From Geodermatophilaceae bacterium URHB0062 (GTDB taxonomy: Bacteria; Actinomycetota; Actinomycetes; Mycobacteriales; Geodermatophilaceae), in assembly GCA_000620185.1 (NCBI GenBank), contig JHVO01000008.1, positions 310,001 to 374,000 of the forward strand: DNA of 64,000 nt, read 5' to 3'. The notes beneath the pieces were generated by a model. It ran no database searches, was not told the DNA's origin, and worked only from the letters and a program-made list of their open reading frames with translations. The translations under genes and the position numbers were made by a program. This document shows positions 29,208-38,892 of the stretch, piece by piece (position 1 is the stretch's first letter; each line of letters opens with the position of its first letter).

Positions 29208-30001
29208 CCGGCCCGCTCGATCTCGGTGAGGATGCCGCCGTAGAGCGCGGTGGCCGCGCGCACGCAGTCGCGGGACTCCGGTGCCAGGAGCGGCGTCCCG
29301 GGTTCGGCGTCGTCGTACCTCCGGCGGACGACGGCGACCATGTCGCGCATCAGCGCCTCGAAGCGGGCGTCGTGCCGCTTGGCCGCCAACTGCTCGCGGG
29401 TCACGCCGTGCGCGGCCATGGCGTCGGCGGGGAGGTACACGCGGCCACGGTCGACGTCCTCGGCGACGTCCCGGAGGAAGTTGGTGAGCTGGAACGCCTC
29501 GCCGAGTGCGATGGCGTAGGGGGCCGCCTCCTCGCGGGTCACGCCGCGGGCGGTGCCGAGGACGGGGAGGACCTGCAGGCCGATGACCGCCGCGGACCCC
29601 CACATGTACCGGTCGAGCGCGGCCATGTCGGCATAGCCGGTGACCTCGAGGTCGCTCGTCATCGCGGCGAGGAAGTCGACCAGGTGCTCGACGGCGATGT
29701 CGTGGCGGCCGTAGGTGTCCACGAGCGCGAGCCGGACCGGGTCGTCGGACCAGCCGGTGGCGAGCTCGTCGAGCAGGGCCGCCGACCACGCGGCGAGGTC
29801 GCCCGCCGGGTCCGCGCCGGGGAGGTCGACCAGGTCGTCGGCGGTGCGGGCGGCGGCGTAGAGGGCGTGCACGGCGGGACGGCGGTCAGGCGTGAGCAAC
29901 CGAGTGGCGAGGTGGTAGCTCTTCCCGTGGCGCGCGGCGATCGCGGCGCAGTGCGCGTACGCGGCGCCCAGCCGTGCCTGTCGCTCCGTGGTCGCGGTCA
30001 T
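29066..30001 (-). CDS. crtB: Phytoene synthase
   Basis: A 311-residue squalene/phytoene synthase that joins two geranylgeranyl diphosphates to phytoene. The first Asp-rich site is in YAAARTADDLVDL and the second in TNFLRDVAEDVDRGRVYLP. I chose ATG 30001, which overlaps the crtI stop by ATGA; the longer open frame upstream is a shadow of crtI. The C-terminal RVRVTRAKPNSRSSTGA tail is the part that overlaps crtYd antisense. Confidence 0.92.
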   Translation of the reverse strand: MTATTERQARLGAAYAHCAAIAARHGKSYHLATRLLTPDRRPAVHALYAAARTADDLVDLPGADPAGDLAAWSAALLDELATGWSDDPVRLALVDTYGRHDIAVEHLVDFLAAMTSDLEVTGYADMAALDRYMWGSAAVIGLQVLPVLGTARGVTREEAAPYAIALGEAFQLTNFLRDVAEDVDRGRVYLPADAMAAHGVTREQLAAKRHDARFEALMRDMVAVVRRRYDDAEPGTPLLAPESRDCVRAATALYGGILTEIERAGYRVLDRRVRVSRPRRLAVFARRLTAAQVARVRVTRAKPNSRSSTGA

Positions 30002-31488
30002 CGCGGCACGGGCCCGGTGATGCGCTCGGCCGCGAGCCGCCCGCTGATCAGCACCATCGGCACGCCGACGCCCGGCTGCACCGACGAGCCGGCGAGGACG
30101 ACGTTCTCGGGGCCGCGGCGGGGCAGCGTCGGCGGGCGGAACGGGCCGGTCTGACCAAAGGTGTGCGCGAGCGCGAACGGCGTCCCGGCGGCCATGCCCT
30201 GCGCGGCCCAGTCGAGCGGGGTGGCCATCTCCTCCACCTCGACGGCGTCGGTCAGGCCGGTCCAGCCGCGCTGTTCGAGAACGCCGAGCACCTCGTCGCG
30301 GTACCGCGGCCCGAGCGTCGTCCAGTCCAGCTGCGGGTTGCCGCCGCTGCGCGGGTCGAGGTTCGGCGTGGGGGCGACGACGCTGAGCACCTGCCCGCCG
30401 TCGGGGGCGAGGCTCCGGTCGGTCCGCGACGGCATGCTGACCAGCAGGCTGGGGTCGCTCATCGGCCGGCCCTCGCGGGTGAGCTCGTCGAAGACGCCGC
30501 GCCACGACTCGCCGAAGCTGATGGTGTGGTGCGCCTGCCCGGGGAGCTCCGCCCGCACGCCGAGGTGGAGGGCCACGCAGGACGGCGACCACACCGGCCG
30601 CCGGGGTGCCCGCAGACCCGGCACCAGCCGCCACGGTTGGTCGCTGGTGACGACGACGGCGTCGGCGGCCAGCCGTTCGCCGTCCGACGTCCGGACGGCG
30701 GTGACGCGGGGACCGTCGACCTCCAGCTCGGCGTCGGTCCCGTAGCGGAACTCCACCCCGGCGTCGGCCGCGGCATCCGCGAGCGCGCGGGGAACGGCGG
30801 CGATCCCGCCGACCGGGTGCCAGACGCCGGCGCCGATGTCGAGCTGGGCGATGACGGCGTAGGCGGCGACGGCGCGGTAGGGCGAGACGCCGGCGTAGAG
30901 GGCCTGGAAGCTGAAGAGCCGGCGCAGGCGGTCGTCGGCGAAGGAGCGCTCGACGTAGCGGGAGAGCCGGCCGAACCCGCCGCGCCGGGCCAGGGTGATC
31001 AGCTCCGGGCCGAGGAGGTCCAGCGGCGAGTCGAGGTTGCGGTCGATGAAAGTGGTGAGCTGCAGCCGGTACAACTCGGCGAGCCCGGCCAGGTAGCGGC
31101 GCAGCGCGAGTGCCTCGCCGGGGCCGCAGAGCCGCTCGACCTCGGCGGCGAACGCGTCGGGGTCGGCGTGCACGTCGAGGTGGGAGCCGTCGGCGAACTG
31201 CGCGCGGTAGGTCGTCTCCAGGGGGAGCAGGGTCAGGCGCTCCTCGAGCTTCTCCCCGACGGCGGCCAGGGCGTCGGCGACGAGCTCCGGGGCGGTGAAC
31301 ACCGACGGCCCGGTGTCGAGGGCGTAGCCGCCGCGTTCGACCCGCCCGGCTCGGCCGCCGGGGCCGGTGGCGCGCTCGACCACGGTCACCTCGCGTCCGG
31401 CGCCGCGCAGCCGCAGGGCCGCGGACAGCCCGGCGAGTCCCGCGCCCACCACCACGACGCGGTCGGTGCGCCCGGGAACGGTCCGCAC
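29998..31488 (-). CDS. crtI: Phytoene desaturase
   Basis: A 496-residue FAD enzyme that desaturates phytoene to lycopene. The N-terminal FAD loop is VVVVGAGLAGLSAALRLRGAG with the CrtI-type ERATGPGGRAG following, DTGPSVFTAPE comes next, and the C-terminal GSSVQPGVGVPMVLISGRLA signature is complete. The GTG start is two bases after the prenyl synthase stop, and the gene couples to crtB, giving the operon crtE-crtI-crtB. Confidence 0.93.
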   Translation of the reverse strand: MRTVPGRTDRVVVVGAGLAGLSAALRLRGAGREVTVVERATGPGGRAGRVERGGYALDTGPSVFTAPELVADALAAVGEKLEERLTLLPLETTYRAQFADGSHLDVHADPDAFAAEVERLCGPGEALALRRYLAGLAELYRLQLTTFIDRNLDSPLDLLGPELITLARRGGFGRLSRYVERSFADDRLRRLFSFQALYAGVSPYRAVAAYAVIAQLDIGAGVWHPVGGIAAVPRALADAAADAGVEFRYGTDAELEVDGPRVTAVRTSDGERLAADAVVVTSDQPWRLVPGLRAPRRPVWSPSCVALHLGVRAELPGQAHHTISFGESWRGVFDELTREGRPMSDPSLLVSMPSRTDRSLAPDGGQVLSVVAPTPNLDPRSGGNPQLDWTTLGPRYRDEVLGVLEQRGWTGLTDAVEVEEMATPLDWAAQGMAAGTPFALAHTFGQTGPFRPPTLPRRGPENVVLAGSSVQPGVGVPMVLISGRLAAERITGPVPR

Positions 31489-31490
31489 GG

Positions 31491-32687
31491 TCAGGCCGTG
31501 CGGGAGGTGGCGGCGACGGCGAGCGCGTCGAGCGCCAGCCGGGCGTCGTCGGCGATCGGGGCGGCGTCGATGGCCGCCCGCGCCACCGCGGTGCGCTCGG
31601 CGATCCGCTCCTCGACCCGCGCCCGCGCGCCGGTGGACTCCAGGAGCTCCCGGACGGCGTCGAACTCCCCGGGGCCGGCCGCCGGGTCGCCGAGGACGTC
31701 GTCGAGCAGTCGCCGCCCGGCCGCGTCGGCTTCCTGCTCGGCCAGCGCGATCAGCAGCGTCTGCTTGCCCTCGCGCAGGTCGTCGTCGACGGACTTGCCG
31801 GTGACGGCCGGATCGCCGAACACGCCGAGGACGTCGTCGCGCAGCTGGAACGCCTCACCGAGCGGCAGACCGATCGCGGCGTACGCGTCGACGACGTCGT
31901 GTCCCGCGCCCGCGATGGCCGCACCGAGCAGCAGGGGGCGCTGGACGGTGTAGCCCGCGCTCTTGTAGCGGGCCACGGTCAGGGCGCCGTCCGGTCCGGG
32001 CAGGCCGCCGGCGGCGCGCAGCAGGTCGAGGTATTGACCGGCGGTCACCTCGGTGCGCATGACGTCCCAGACCTCGCGGGCGCGGATGAGAGCAGGAACG
32101 GAGATGCCGGAGCAGCGCAGCAGTTCGTCGGACCAGACCAGCGCGAGGTCACCGATCAGGATGGCCGCGCCGGTGCCGAAGAGGTCGCCGTCCCCGTCGA
32201 GGCCGTCACCGGCGTGCCGGGCGGCGAACCCGATGTGGGTGGCGGGGCGGCCGCGGCGGGTGCGGGCGCCGTCCATCACGTCGTCGTGCACCAGGGCGCT
32301 GGCGTGGACGAACTCCAGCGCGGAGACCGCCCGCAGGACCGCGGCGTCGTCCTGGGCGTCGGGGCCCGACGCGCGCGCCCCACGCCAGCCCCAGTAGGCG
32401 AAGGCCGGGCGGAGGCGCTTTCCGCCGGCCGCGAGGGCCCGCACCTCGTCGACGACGGGCACCAGGGTGGCGTCCATCCCCGCGAGAACGGTGCGCTGGC
32501 GGTCGAGGAAGTCACCGAGGGCGTCGCTGACCGCGGCCCGGAGGCGGTCGAGGTCCGCGGCCACCGCGGGAGGTGAGGCGAGACGGGCGGGGGACTCGCG
32601 CTCCTGCGCCCTGGCGGTCACCGGACCAGTATCGCCCAACCCGGCGGGGCGCGATTGCTCGAGCAGAACGGTCGGGGTGCGGCTCAT
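31491..32687 (-). CDS. crtE: Geranylgeranyl diphosphate synthase
   Basis: A 398-residue trans-prenyl synthase. The first Asp-rich motif is in FVHASALVHDDVMDGARTRRG (DDVMD), and the second region reads FQLRDDVLGVFGD, the DDxLG form common in actinobacterial enzymes. GGKRLRP for diphosphate binding is present. ATG 32687 is preferred over GTG 32693 because AGGAG then has proper spacing. It supplies C20 precursor to the downstream crtI-crtB and corresponds in position to idsA2 near metF in mycobacteria. Confidence 0.87.
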   Translation of the reverse strand: MSRTPTVLLEQSRPAGLGDTGPVTARAQERESPARLASPPAVAADLDRLRAAVSDALGDFLDRQRTVLAGMDATLVPVVDEVRALAAGGKRLRPAFAYWGWRGARASGPDAQDDAAVLRAVSALEFVHASALVHDDVMDGARTRRGRPATHIGFAARHAGDGLDGDGDLFGTGAAILIGDLALVWSDELLRCSGISVPALIRAREVWDVMRTEVTAGQYLDLLRAAGGLPGPDGALTVARYKSAGYTVQRPLLLGAAIAGAGHDVVDAYAAIGLPLGEAFQLRDDVLGVFGDPAVTGKSVDDDLREGKQTLLIALAEQEADAAGRRLLDDVLGDPAAGPGEFDAVRELLESTGARARVEERIAERTAVARAAIDAAPIADDARLALDALAVAATSRTA

Positions 32688-32777
32688 GCTCACTCCTGGG
32701 CCTCGTTCCGAGCGCGGCCGGGGAATCGCCGCGCCCCCTTCTTCGGCCGTCGCGCCGGGTCTGGATGCAGTCGCACG

Positions 32778-32783
32778 TACCCT
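32778..32783 (+). promoter_or_regulatory. -10 element of a leaderless metF promoter
   Basis: TACCCT ends eight bases before the metF GTG, with no ribosome binding site in between. Confidence 0.45.
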
Positions 32784-32791
32784 CCTGAACC

Positions 32792-33706
32792 GTGACGACC
32801 CCGACCGTGCGCGAGCTGCTCGCCTCCGAGCGGCCGACGTGGTCCTTCGAGTTCTTCCCGCCGAAGACGCCCGAGGCCGAGCCCCAGCTCTGGACGGCGC
32901 TGCGGGAGCTGGAGCGGCTGCAGCCCTCGTTCGTCTCGGTGACCTACGGGGCCGGGGGCTCCACCCGTGAGGGCACCGTGGCGGTCACCGAGCGGATCGC
33001 GACCGAGACCACGATGACGCCGATGGCGCACCTCACCGCCGTCGACCACAGCGTCGCGGAGCTGCGGCACGTGGTCAGCCGGCTGGCGGCGGCCGGCGTC
33101 CGCAACCTGCTGGCCCTGCGCGGCGACCCGCCGGGCGCGGACCCGCAGGCCGAGTGGGTGGCCCATCCCGAGGGTCTGCGCTACGCCTCGGAGCTGGTCG
33201 AGCTGATCCGGTCGATGGGCGACTTCTGCGTCGGCGTGGCCGCCTTCCCGGAGCGGCACCCGCGGTCGCCGGACTTCGAGACCGACGTCGAGATGTTCGT
33301 CGCCAAGTGCCGCGCCGGGGCGGACTTCGCCATCACCCAGATGTTCTTCCGGCCGGAGGACTACCTGCGGCTGCGTGACCGGGTTTCCGCCCGCGGCTGC
33401 GACGTCCCAGTCATCGCCGGTGTCATGCCCGTGACCAACGCGCGGCAGATCGCCCGCATCGTGCAGCTGTCCGGCCAGGCGTTCCCGACCGAGCTGGCCG
33501 AGCGGTTCGACGCGCTGGACGGCGACCGGCCCGAGGACAAGGCGGCGGTGCGCGCGCTGGGGGTCGAGGTGGCCACCGAGCTGTGTCGGACGCTCCTGGA
33601 CGAGGGCGTGCCCGGCATCCACTTCATCACCATGAACCGGTCGACCGCGACGCGTGAGGTGTTCGCGAACCTGACCGGGACGCCCGCCGCGCGCGTCACG
33701 TCCTGA
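32792..33706 (+). CDS. metF: Methylenetetrahydrofolate reductase
   Basis: A 304-residue FAD-dependent TIM-barrel enzyme that reduces 5,10-methylene-THF to 5-methyl-THF for methionine synthesis. Blocks include [13 protein letters not shown], the acid/base region [32 protein letters not shown] and GVMPVTN. The GTG start at 32792 is probably leaderless. It is divergent from the carotenoid operon and converges on an unknown gene with an 11-base overlap. Confidence 0.93.
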   Translation: MTTPTVRELLASERPTWSFEFFPPKTPEAEPQLWTALRELERLQPSFVSVTYGAGGSTREGTVAVTERIATETTMTPMAHLTAVDHSVAELRHVVSRLAAAGVRNLLALRGDPPGADPQAEWVAHPEGLRYASELVELIRSMGDFCVGVAAFPERHPRSPDFETDVEMFVAKCRAGADFAITQMFFRPEDYLRLRDRVSARGCDVPVIAGVMPVTNARQIARIVQLSGQAFPTELAERFDALDGDRPEDKAAVRALGVEVATELCRTLLDEGVPGIHFITMNRSTATREVFANLTGTPAARVTS

Positions 33707-34322
33707 CCGAGCGGCCGTCGAGCACCGCGGCGGCTTCCGTTGCCGCCCGGCGCAGCCCCTCGCGCTCGGCCGCGTAGCCACCGGCCACCCCGACGACCGG
33801 CAGGTTGGCGAGCAGGCGGTGGTGCAGTCTGCCCTTGGGGCGGGCGTCGAGCGAGTCGTCGATCCGGCCGAGCAGCCGGGAGACCCGCCACAGGGTCCGC
33901 ACCGTGCCGCGCTGACCCCTGGACCCCAGCGCCTCGTCGAGGTAGGTGCCCTTCGTCCGCTGCAGCAGGGGCTCCACCTGCTCCGGGGAGAGGTCCCGGT
34001 CCAGCAGCACGCGGGCGAGCAGCGAGACTCGCTGGGCCGGGTCCTGGACGTCGTGCTCGGCGGCGACCCCGAGCACGACCAGTGACTGGACGGCGCTGCC
34101 GACCGTGTTCTGCAGCGGGAGGATGTCGGCCAGCTTGCCCAGGAAGCGCGGGGACGCCGAGATGCCGGCCGCGATGCTCGGCAGCTGCTCGGCCCACCAC
34201 TCGTCGCGTTCGGCCTGCGAGAGGGACGGTGGCCGGCCCAGCCGGCGCACCAGAGGAGCGCAGAGCCGGTCGACCCGGCGGAGGACGTCGACGACGACCG
34301 CGTCACTGATCGGAGGAGCCAT
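33696..34322 (-). CDS. Conserved protein of unknown function
   Basis: A 208-residue, mostly helical soluble protein that I do not recognise. It has [21 protein letters not shown], then [22 protein letters not shown], which suggests a bundle of amphipathic helices, and a Gly/Ala-rich [20 protein letters not shown] near the C-terminus that could line a membrane surface or form a pore helix. Its 3' end overlaps metF antisense by 11 bases. The codon use matches its neighbours, so it is not obviously foreign. Confidence 0.65.
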   Translation of the reverse strand: MAPPISDAVVVDVLRRVDRLCAPLVRRLGRPPSLSQAERDEWWAEQLPSIAAGISASPRFLGKLADILPLQNTVGSAVQSLVVLGVAAEHDVQDPAQRVSLLARVLLDRDLSPEQVEPLLQRTKGTYLDEALGSRGQRGTVRTLWRVSRLLGRIDDSLDARPKGRLHHRLLANLPVVGVAGGYAAEREGLRRAATEAAAVLDGRSVRT

Positions 34323-34574
34323 GGGCGGTTCAGTGCCCTGGCGACGCCGGATTCACCCCTGCGAGTCCCGCACGCGCGATGAGGGGTGACGATGAGGGGT
34401 GAGGTGCCTCGTGGCAGTCGAGCTGCAATCAGGTCAGCACCCGGAGGTGCGACAAAGAGGTCACCTCACCCGCTGGGAAGCATTCTCGCGGGCAGATGCA
34501 GGCGTCAAGACTCATCGTCGCTGACCGATGTGGCGGGCGGGTGCGGTCGCCGGCGCGGTAGTCCGACCGGCCGG
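34323..34574. other. 252-base intergenic region with tandem and inverted repeats
   Basis: CGATGAGGGGTGA occurs twice in tandem at 34377-34389 and 34390-34402, and its reverse complement TCACCCCT lies about 20 bases before. The region lies between the start of the unknown gene at 34322 and the end of the HNH gene, so it holds the promoter of the first and any terminator of the second. No gene was seen in it. Confidence 0.5.
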
Positions 34575-36709
34575 TCAGTAGGGCGGGGGACTCGTGGCGG
34601 CGACGAGCCCGGTCGGCGTGGTGACGATGAGGGTGCCGTCCGGTTCGAGCTCGTGCCGCCACCCGGGTGCCTGGTGCTTGCCCCGGTGATCGGTGGTGCA
34701 GTAGCCGACGAGGTTGCCGGCGCTGGTCGGACCCAGGGGATAGGGCCGCGCGTGATCGAGCTCGCCGCCCCGGGGAACCCGCCGACGGCACCCCGGTAGC
34801 CGGCAGCGCCGGTCACGGGCGCGCATCCACCGGTCCAGTTCGGCTGAGGGTTGGTAGCCGTCCGTGGGACCGGGTGTGCCCAGGCGCGGACGATCGCCGA
34901 GGTCGTGGCTGCACGACCCGGCGTTCCGGCGGCACTCGACGCGGCCGCAGGTGCCGGCGCGGACCAACCCGGGCAGGTCGGTGAGGGCGAGCAGGGCACC
35001 CGAGAGCGCGTCGGTCAGCGCGATCCGCGGCCGTCGGCCAGCCCGCCGCCGCCCGTGGTCGCGAGCAGATCGGCGATCTGCTGACGCCGGGTGTCGGTCG
35101 TCGATCGCAGCGCGCCGAGGGCATCGTCGGCTGCGTTGACCCGCCCGGCCGACCCGGACTGCCATGCGTTCTCGTCGTCGGAGTCGGCCGAGGCCGCGGT
35201 GCGCACCAGTCGCTGCGCGTGGGCCACCTTCTGCCCGGCCTCGAACAACGCACGCCCGGCGTCGTCCACCGCTCGGTCCGCAGCGGCCCACCAGCTGGTG
35301 TCGCCCGACGACTGATCGGACAAGGCCGGCACGGGTGGACCTTCCAGCGGAATCGGTTCGGCTGATGGATCCAGATGGCGTGACGTGTCGACTGGATATG
35401 TCGAATACGGGTCACCGTTCCCGGCTGCAGAAGCCAGCGCGGCATCTTCGAGCGTCCACTCGGGCGGCCAGTCGCAGGACGAGAAGCCCGACGCCGAATC
35501 GGGCGGGAGGTCCTCGGGCCAGGGATCGGGGTCGACCAGTTCGCCGCTCAGGACCCGCCGCTTCATCTCGGCCCACCAGCGGGACAGCTCGTCCTGCTCG
35601 GCGTCCTGCCAGGGGACGTCGTCGGCGGAGCGCTGCCGGGTCGCAGCGGCGTCACGCATGGCGTCGGCGCCGGGCATCGCGTCGGGCATCGCGTCGGCGT
35701 CGGGCTGCTGGGCCGCGGTGAGCGCGGCCAGCAGCTGTCGGATCATCTCGGCGGGAACGACCTGTCCGTCGACCTCGCCGGGGTCGTCGCCCCCCGCGAG
35801 CGTGGCGATCGACGCGACCACCGTGAGCAGCACCTGTACCGGGGGTAGATCCGTCTCCCCGGGGCGCAGCACCAGGTCGAGGAGGCAGTCGACCAGCTTC
35901 TGACCCCTGGTGCGGGCATCACCGTCGTCGTCCAGGGTCTTCGCGCATTCGCACAACACGCGGTACAGGGCCTGCGCCTCGGGCATGGTCGCGATCACCG
36001 TGACCGTGACCGTGGCCATGCCGTCGTCGGAGCGCGGGCGCAGGTGGACGCCGCGTTCCTTGAGGGCCTTCTGCAGCCGCCCTGCGGCGGACCGCGCGTC
36101 GCGACGGGCCACCTCCCGCCGGGCCTTGGCCGCCAACTGGGCGGGCGACACGACCCGGCCCGCCGACCAGCGCAGCAGTTCGGCCTCCACCTCGGCCCGG
36201 ATGCGCGCGTCGGCGATGGGCGCGACCTTCTCGAGCATCGTCCAGAGGTGCCCGGGATGGAGCGCGCCGGCCTCGAGCGCGGCGAGCGTGCCGGGGAGCC
36301 GGTCCACCAGGGTGAGCGAGCGGGTCAGGAGAGCGTCGGCAGCCTCCGCGCTGATCGACAGCGCAACCATGAGCTCCCGCCCCGCCCACTCGCTCACCGG
36401 CCGGAGGATCTCGGGGCGTGCGGCCCAGCGCTCCGCGCTCATCGCGCCCGGCTCCCCCTGCGCCCGGTCGTCCGTCGACGGGCGGCCGGCCGCGAACTCC
36501 GCCACCGCCCGCGCACGCAGGGCCGTCTGGCGACCGATCTCCCGGTCCGCTGCCTGAACGGCCCCGAGCGGCCCGGTGGACAGCGCGACGGGAGGCGCGA
36601 ACTGCGGGAGATCGGTCGACGCACCCGCATGCCGTCGGCGCCGGGCCGACGCGCGCGCTCGGCGGCACGCCTCGGCGCACCAGTCGGTTCCGCGCGGCTC
36701 CGGATGCAC
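34575..36709 (-). pseudogene. DUF222/HNH endonuclease (13E12 family), frameshifted
   Basis: The N-terminal DUF222 part runs from GTG 36709 to a stop at 35015, with PGAMSAERWAARPEILRPVSE, AALEAGALHPGHLWTMLEKV and CLLDLVLRPGETDLPPVQV. The C-terminal HNH part continues in the next frame to 34575: RIALTDALSGALLALTDLPGL, DRRCRLPGC, ELDHARPYPLGPTS, TTDHRGKHQAPGW. Joining them needs one extra base near 35025-35036, in a GC run where the first frame reads GLADGRGSR. Either a one-base deletion killed a nuclease gene or this is a sequencing error. A LexA box abuts the start, as in mycobacterial 13E12 genes. Confidence 0.82.
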
Positions 36710-36711
36710 GG

Positions 36712-36729
36712 TTCGATCATATGTTCGAA
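36712..36729 (-). promoter_or_regulatory. LexA (SOS) box of the DUF222/HNH gene
   Basis: TTCGATCATATGTTCGAA differs from a perfect palindrome by one position and fits the actinobacterial box TCGAAC-N4-GTTCGA with one mismatch. It touches the start codon of the nuclease gene, so repression would block transcription initiation. Confidence 0.72.
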
Positions 36730-36803
36730 CACGTGGCACGGCAAGGCCGGGAGGCGGAAAGTTCCGGGTCAGCGGCCCGCACCGAGCATCGGAGGTGCAC
36801 CGG

Positions 36804-37955
36804 ATGCCAGAGCCCGCCGGGCAGGGGCCGAGCGCACGTACCGTTGCCGGCATGGTGGCGCGAGGGGCGGCCGGGCGCTGGGGCGTCGTCACCGCGCTGG
36901 TCGCCGTCCTCGCTTCGCTGCCCGCCGCGGTGGGCTGGCTCCCGGCGTCCGACGCCGCCGTCTCGGCCGCTGACCTGCGGGCTGCGGTCTTGGCCGCCGG
37001 GGACGTCGCCTTCTCGGGGTACGCCGAGTCCACCGGCGGACTGGACCTGCCCGTCACGGACCAGCTCACCTCCGTCGCCGACCTGTTCAGCGACCGGACG
37101 ACGATGCGCGTCTGGTGGCGAGGACCGGCCGACAACCGGGTGGACGTCGTCACGCCCGGCGGCGAGACCGGGACCCACCGTGACGCCACCGGCACCTGGA
37201 CGTGGGAGTACGAGCGGACCAGAGCGACCCGCTCGCTGCTCGCCCCCTTCGACCTGCCCGCGCCGCCAGACCTGCTGCCGAACGCGCTCGGCCGCCGGCT
37301 GCTCTCCGAAGCGACCACTGCCGAGGTGTCGCGGGAGGGTGCCCGCCGCGTGGCCGGCCGCGACGCCCTCGGGCTGCGGTTGATCCCGGCCGAGGCGGCG
37401 TCGTCGGTCCGGCGGGTCGACGTCTGGGTGGATCGCGACACAGGTCTTCCGCTGCAGGTGCAGGTGTTCGGCAAGGACGACGACCGATCGGCGCTCGACA
37501 CCCGTTTCCTCGACCTGGACATCGGCCGGCCGGCGCTCGAGACGACCGCCTTCAGCCCGCCGTTCGGCAGCACCGTGCGGGTGTCCGGGCAGACCGACGT
37601 GGTGCTGGAGGCCGGGCGCCGCATCCAGCCCGTGCCGCTGCCCGCAGAGCTCGCCGGGCTGCCCCGCCGCCGGCTCGACGGTGTGCCGCCGGGCATCGGG
37701 CTGTTCGGTCGCGGCGTGACCCTGCTCGCCGTCGCGCCGCTGCCGCCCCGGCTGGCCGGGGGCCTGCGGCACGCCCTGGCCGACAGTCCGGGCGCGGTGG
37801 TCGACGCGGCCGGCGTGCGCGTGGCCGCGGGCCCGGTCGCGCTGATGCTGCTGGATCCTCCCGGCCACGGGCCGTACGTGCTCACCGGCTCGGTCACCCT
37901 CGATGCGCTCGCCGAGGCCGCCGCCCAGCTGCCCGAGCTGGGCGGAACGCCGTGA
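36804..37955 (+). CDS. Exported LolA/RseB-like protein
   Basis: A 383-residue protein with an N-terminal membrane or signal segment at about residues 25-50 (WGVVTALVAVLASLPAAVGW). The mature part resembles the LolA/RseB half-barrel fold: MRVWWRGPADNRVDVVTPGG, then TWTWEYERTRAT, and the later VWVDRDTGLPLQVQVFGKDD. ATG 36804 is chosen because GGAGG lies eight bases upstream; ATG 36852 is an alternative. It is followed directly by an ABC transporter and probably cooperates with it. A lipid- or lipoprotein-binding role is inferred from the fold only. Confidence 0.68.
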   Translation: MPEPAGQGPSARTVAGMVARGAAGRWGVVTALVAVLASLPAAVGWLPASDAAVSAADLRAAVLAAGDVAFSGYAESTGGLDLPVTDQLTSVADLFSDRTTMRVWWRGPADNRVDVVTPGGETGTHRDATGTWTWEYERTRATRSLLAPFDLPAPPDLLPNALGRRLLSEATTAEVSREGARRVAGRDALGLRLIPAEAASSVRRVDVWVDRDTGLPLQVQVFGKDDDRSALDTRFLDLDIGRPALETTAFSPPFGSTVRVSGQTDVVLEAGRRIQPVPLPAELAGLPRRRLDGVPPGIGLFGRGVTLLAVAPLPPRLAGGLRHALADSPGAVVDAAGVRVAAGPVALMLLDPPGHGPYVLTGSVTLDALAEAAAQLPELGGTP

Positions 37956-37971
37956 CCTCGGACGGAGCGCC

Positions 37972-38892
37972 GTGACGTCGGTGATCACCACCCGCGCGCT
38001 GGTCAAGCGGTACGGCGCCCTGCGTGCGGTCGACGGCATCGACCTCGACGTGCGCGCCGGCGACGTCTACGGGTTCCTCGGCGCGAACGGCTCGGGCAAG
38101 ACGACCACCGTCCGCATGCTGCTGGGCCTCGTGCTGCCCACCAGCGGCGAGATCGAGCTCCTGGGCGGACGCATGCCCCGGGCCGGGCGACGGGTGCTGC
38201 CCCGCGTGGGCGCGCTGATCGAGGCTCCCGCCTCCTACGGGCACCTCTCCGGTCGCGAGAATCTCGCGCTGCTCGACGCCTCGGGGCCGGCGGGACCGTG
38301 GCGCACGCGCAAGCACCGGATCGCCGAGGTGCTCGAGCAGGTCGGCCTCGCCGGGGTGGGCCGGCGGCCGGTCAAGGCGTACTCGCTCGGCATGCGGCAG
38401 CGACTGGGGCTGGCCGGCGCGCTGCTCCGCCGTCCTGAGCTGCTGGTCCTCGACGAGCCGACGAACGGCCTGGACCCCCAGGGCATCACCGAGATCCGCA
38501 ACCTCCTGCTGGAGCTGCACCGCGCCGGGACGACGGTCTTCCTGTCCAGCCACCTGCTGGCCGAGGTCGAGCAGCTGTGCACCCGCGTCGGCGTCCTCGA
38601 CCGCGGTCGCCTCGTCCTGCAGGAGGAGCTGGCCACGCTGACCGCGCCCACCGGTGCCACCGTCGTCCAGACGCCGACCCCCGACCGGGTGCGGCAGGCA
38701 CTCGACGGGCGGGTCACCGCCATCGACGGCGAGCGGGTCGTCGTCCGGGGCGCCGACCCGGCGGAGGTCAACCGGCTGCTGGTCTCGGCGGGCATCCCCG
38801 TCACCGGGCTCGCTCTGCAGCGGCCGACGCTGGAGCAGGTGGTGCTGGCCGCGGCCGGACCCAGCACCGACCGGGTGGAGGCGTCCCGGTGA
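37972..38892 (+). CDS. ABC transporter ATP-binding protein
   Basis: A 306-residue ATPase of the ABC-2/CcmA type. Walker A is GANGSGKTT, the signature is YSLGMRQRLGLAGAL, Walker B is LLVLDEPTNGLDP, and the switch histidine is in FLSSHLLAEVEQ. The C-terminal extension after residue 220 is typical of export ATPases. It begins 16 bases after the LolA/RseB-like gene and overlaps the permease by GTGA. Substrate is unknown; export is inferred from the family. Confidence 0.9.
   Translation: MTSVITTRALVKRYGALRAVDGIDLDVRAGDVYGFLGANGSGKTTTVRMLLGLVLPTSGEIELLGGRMPRAGRRVLPRVGALIEAPASYGHLSGRENLALLDASGPAGPWRTRKHRIAEVLEQVGLAGVGRRPVKAYSLGMRQRLGLAGALLRRPELLVLDEPTNGLDPQGITEIRNLLLELHRAGTTVFLSSHLLAEVEQLCTRVGVLDRGRLVLQEELATLTAPTGATVVQTPTPDRVRQALDGRVTAIDGERVVVRGADPAEVNRLLVSAGIPVTGLALQRPTLEQVVLAAAGPSTDRVEASR

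Noticed and set aside
36712-36729. tRNA T-arm-like GTTCGAAC sequence
   Set aside because: The GTTCGA stretches at 36712, 47970 and 59674 are symmetric LexA boxes with no surrounding cloverleaf.
36852-37955. Later ATG start for the LolA/RseB-like protein
   Set aside because: ATG 36804 in the same frame has GGAGG at the proper distance; 36852 has none. The later start remains possible but is less supported.
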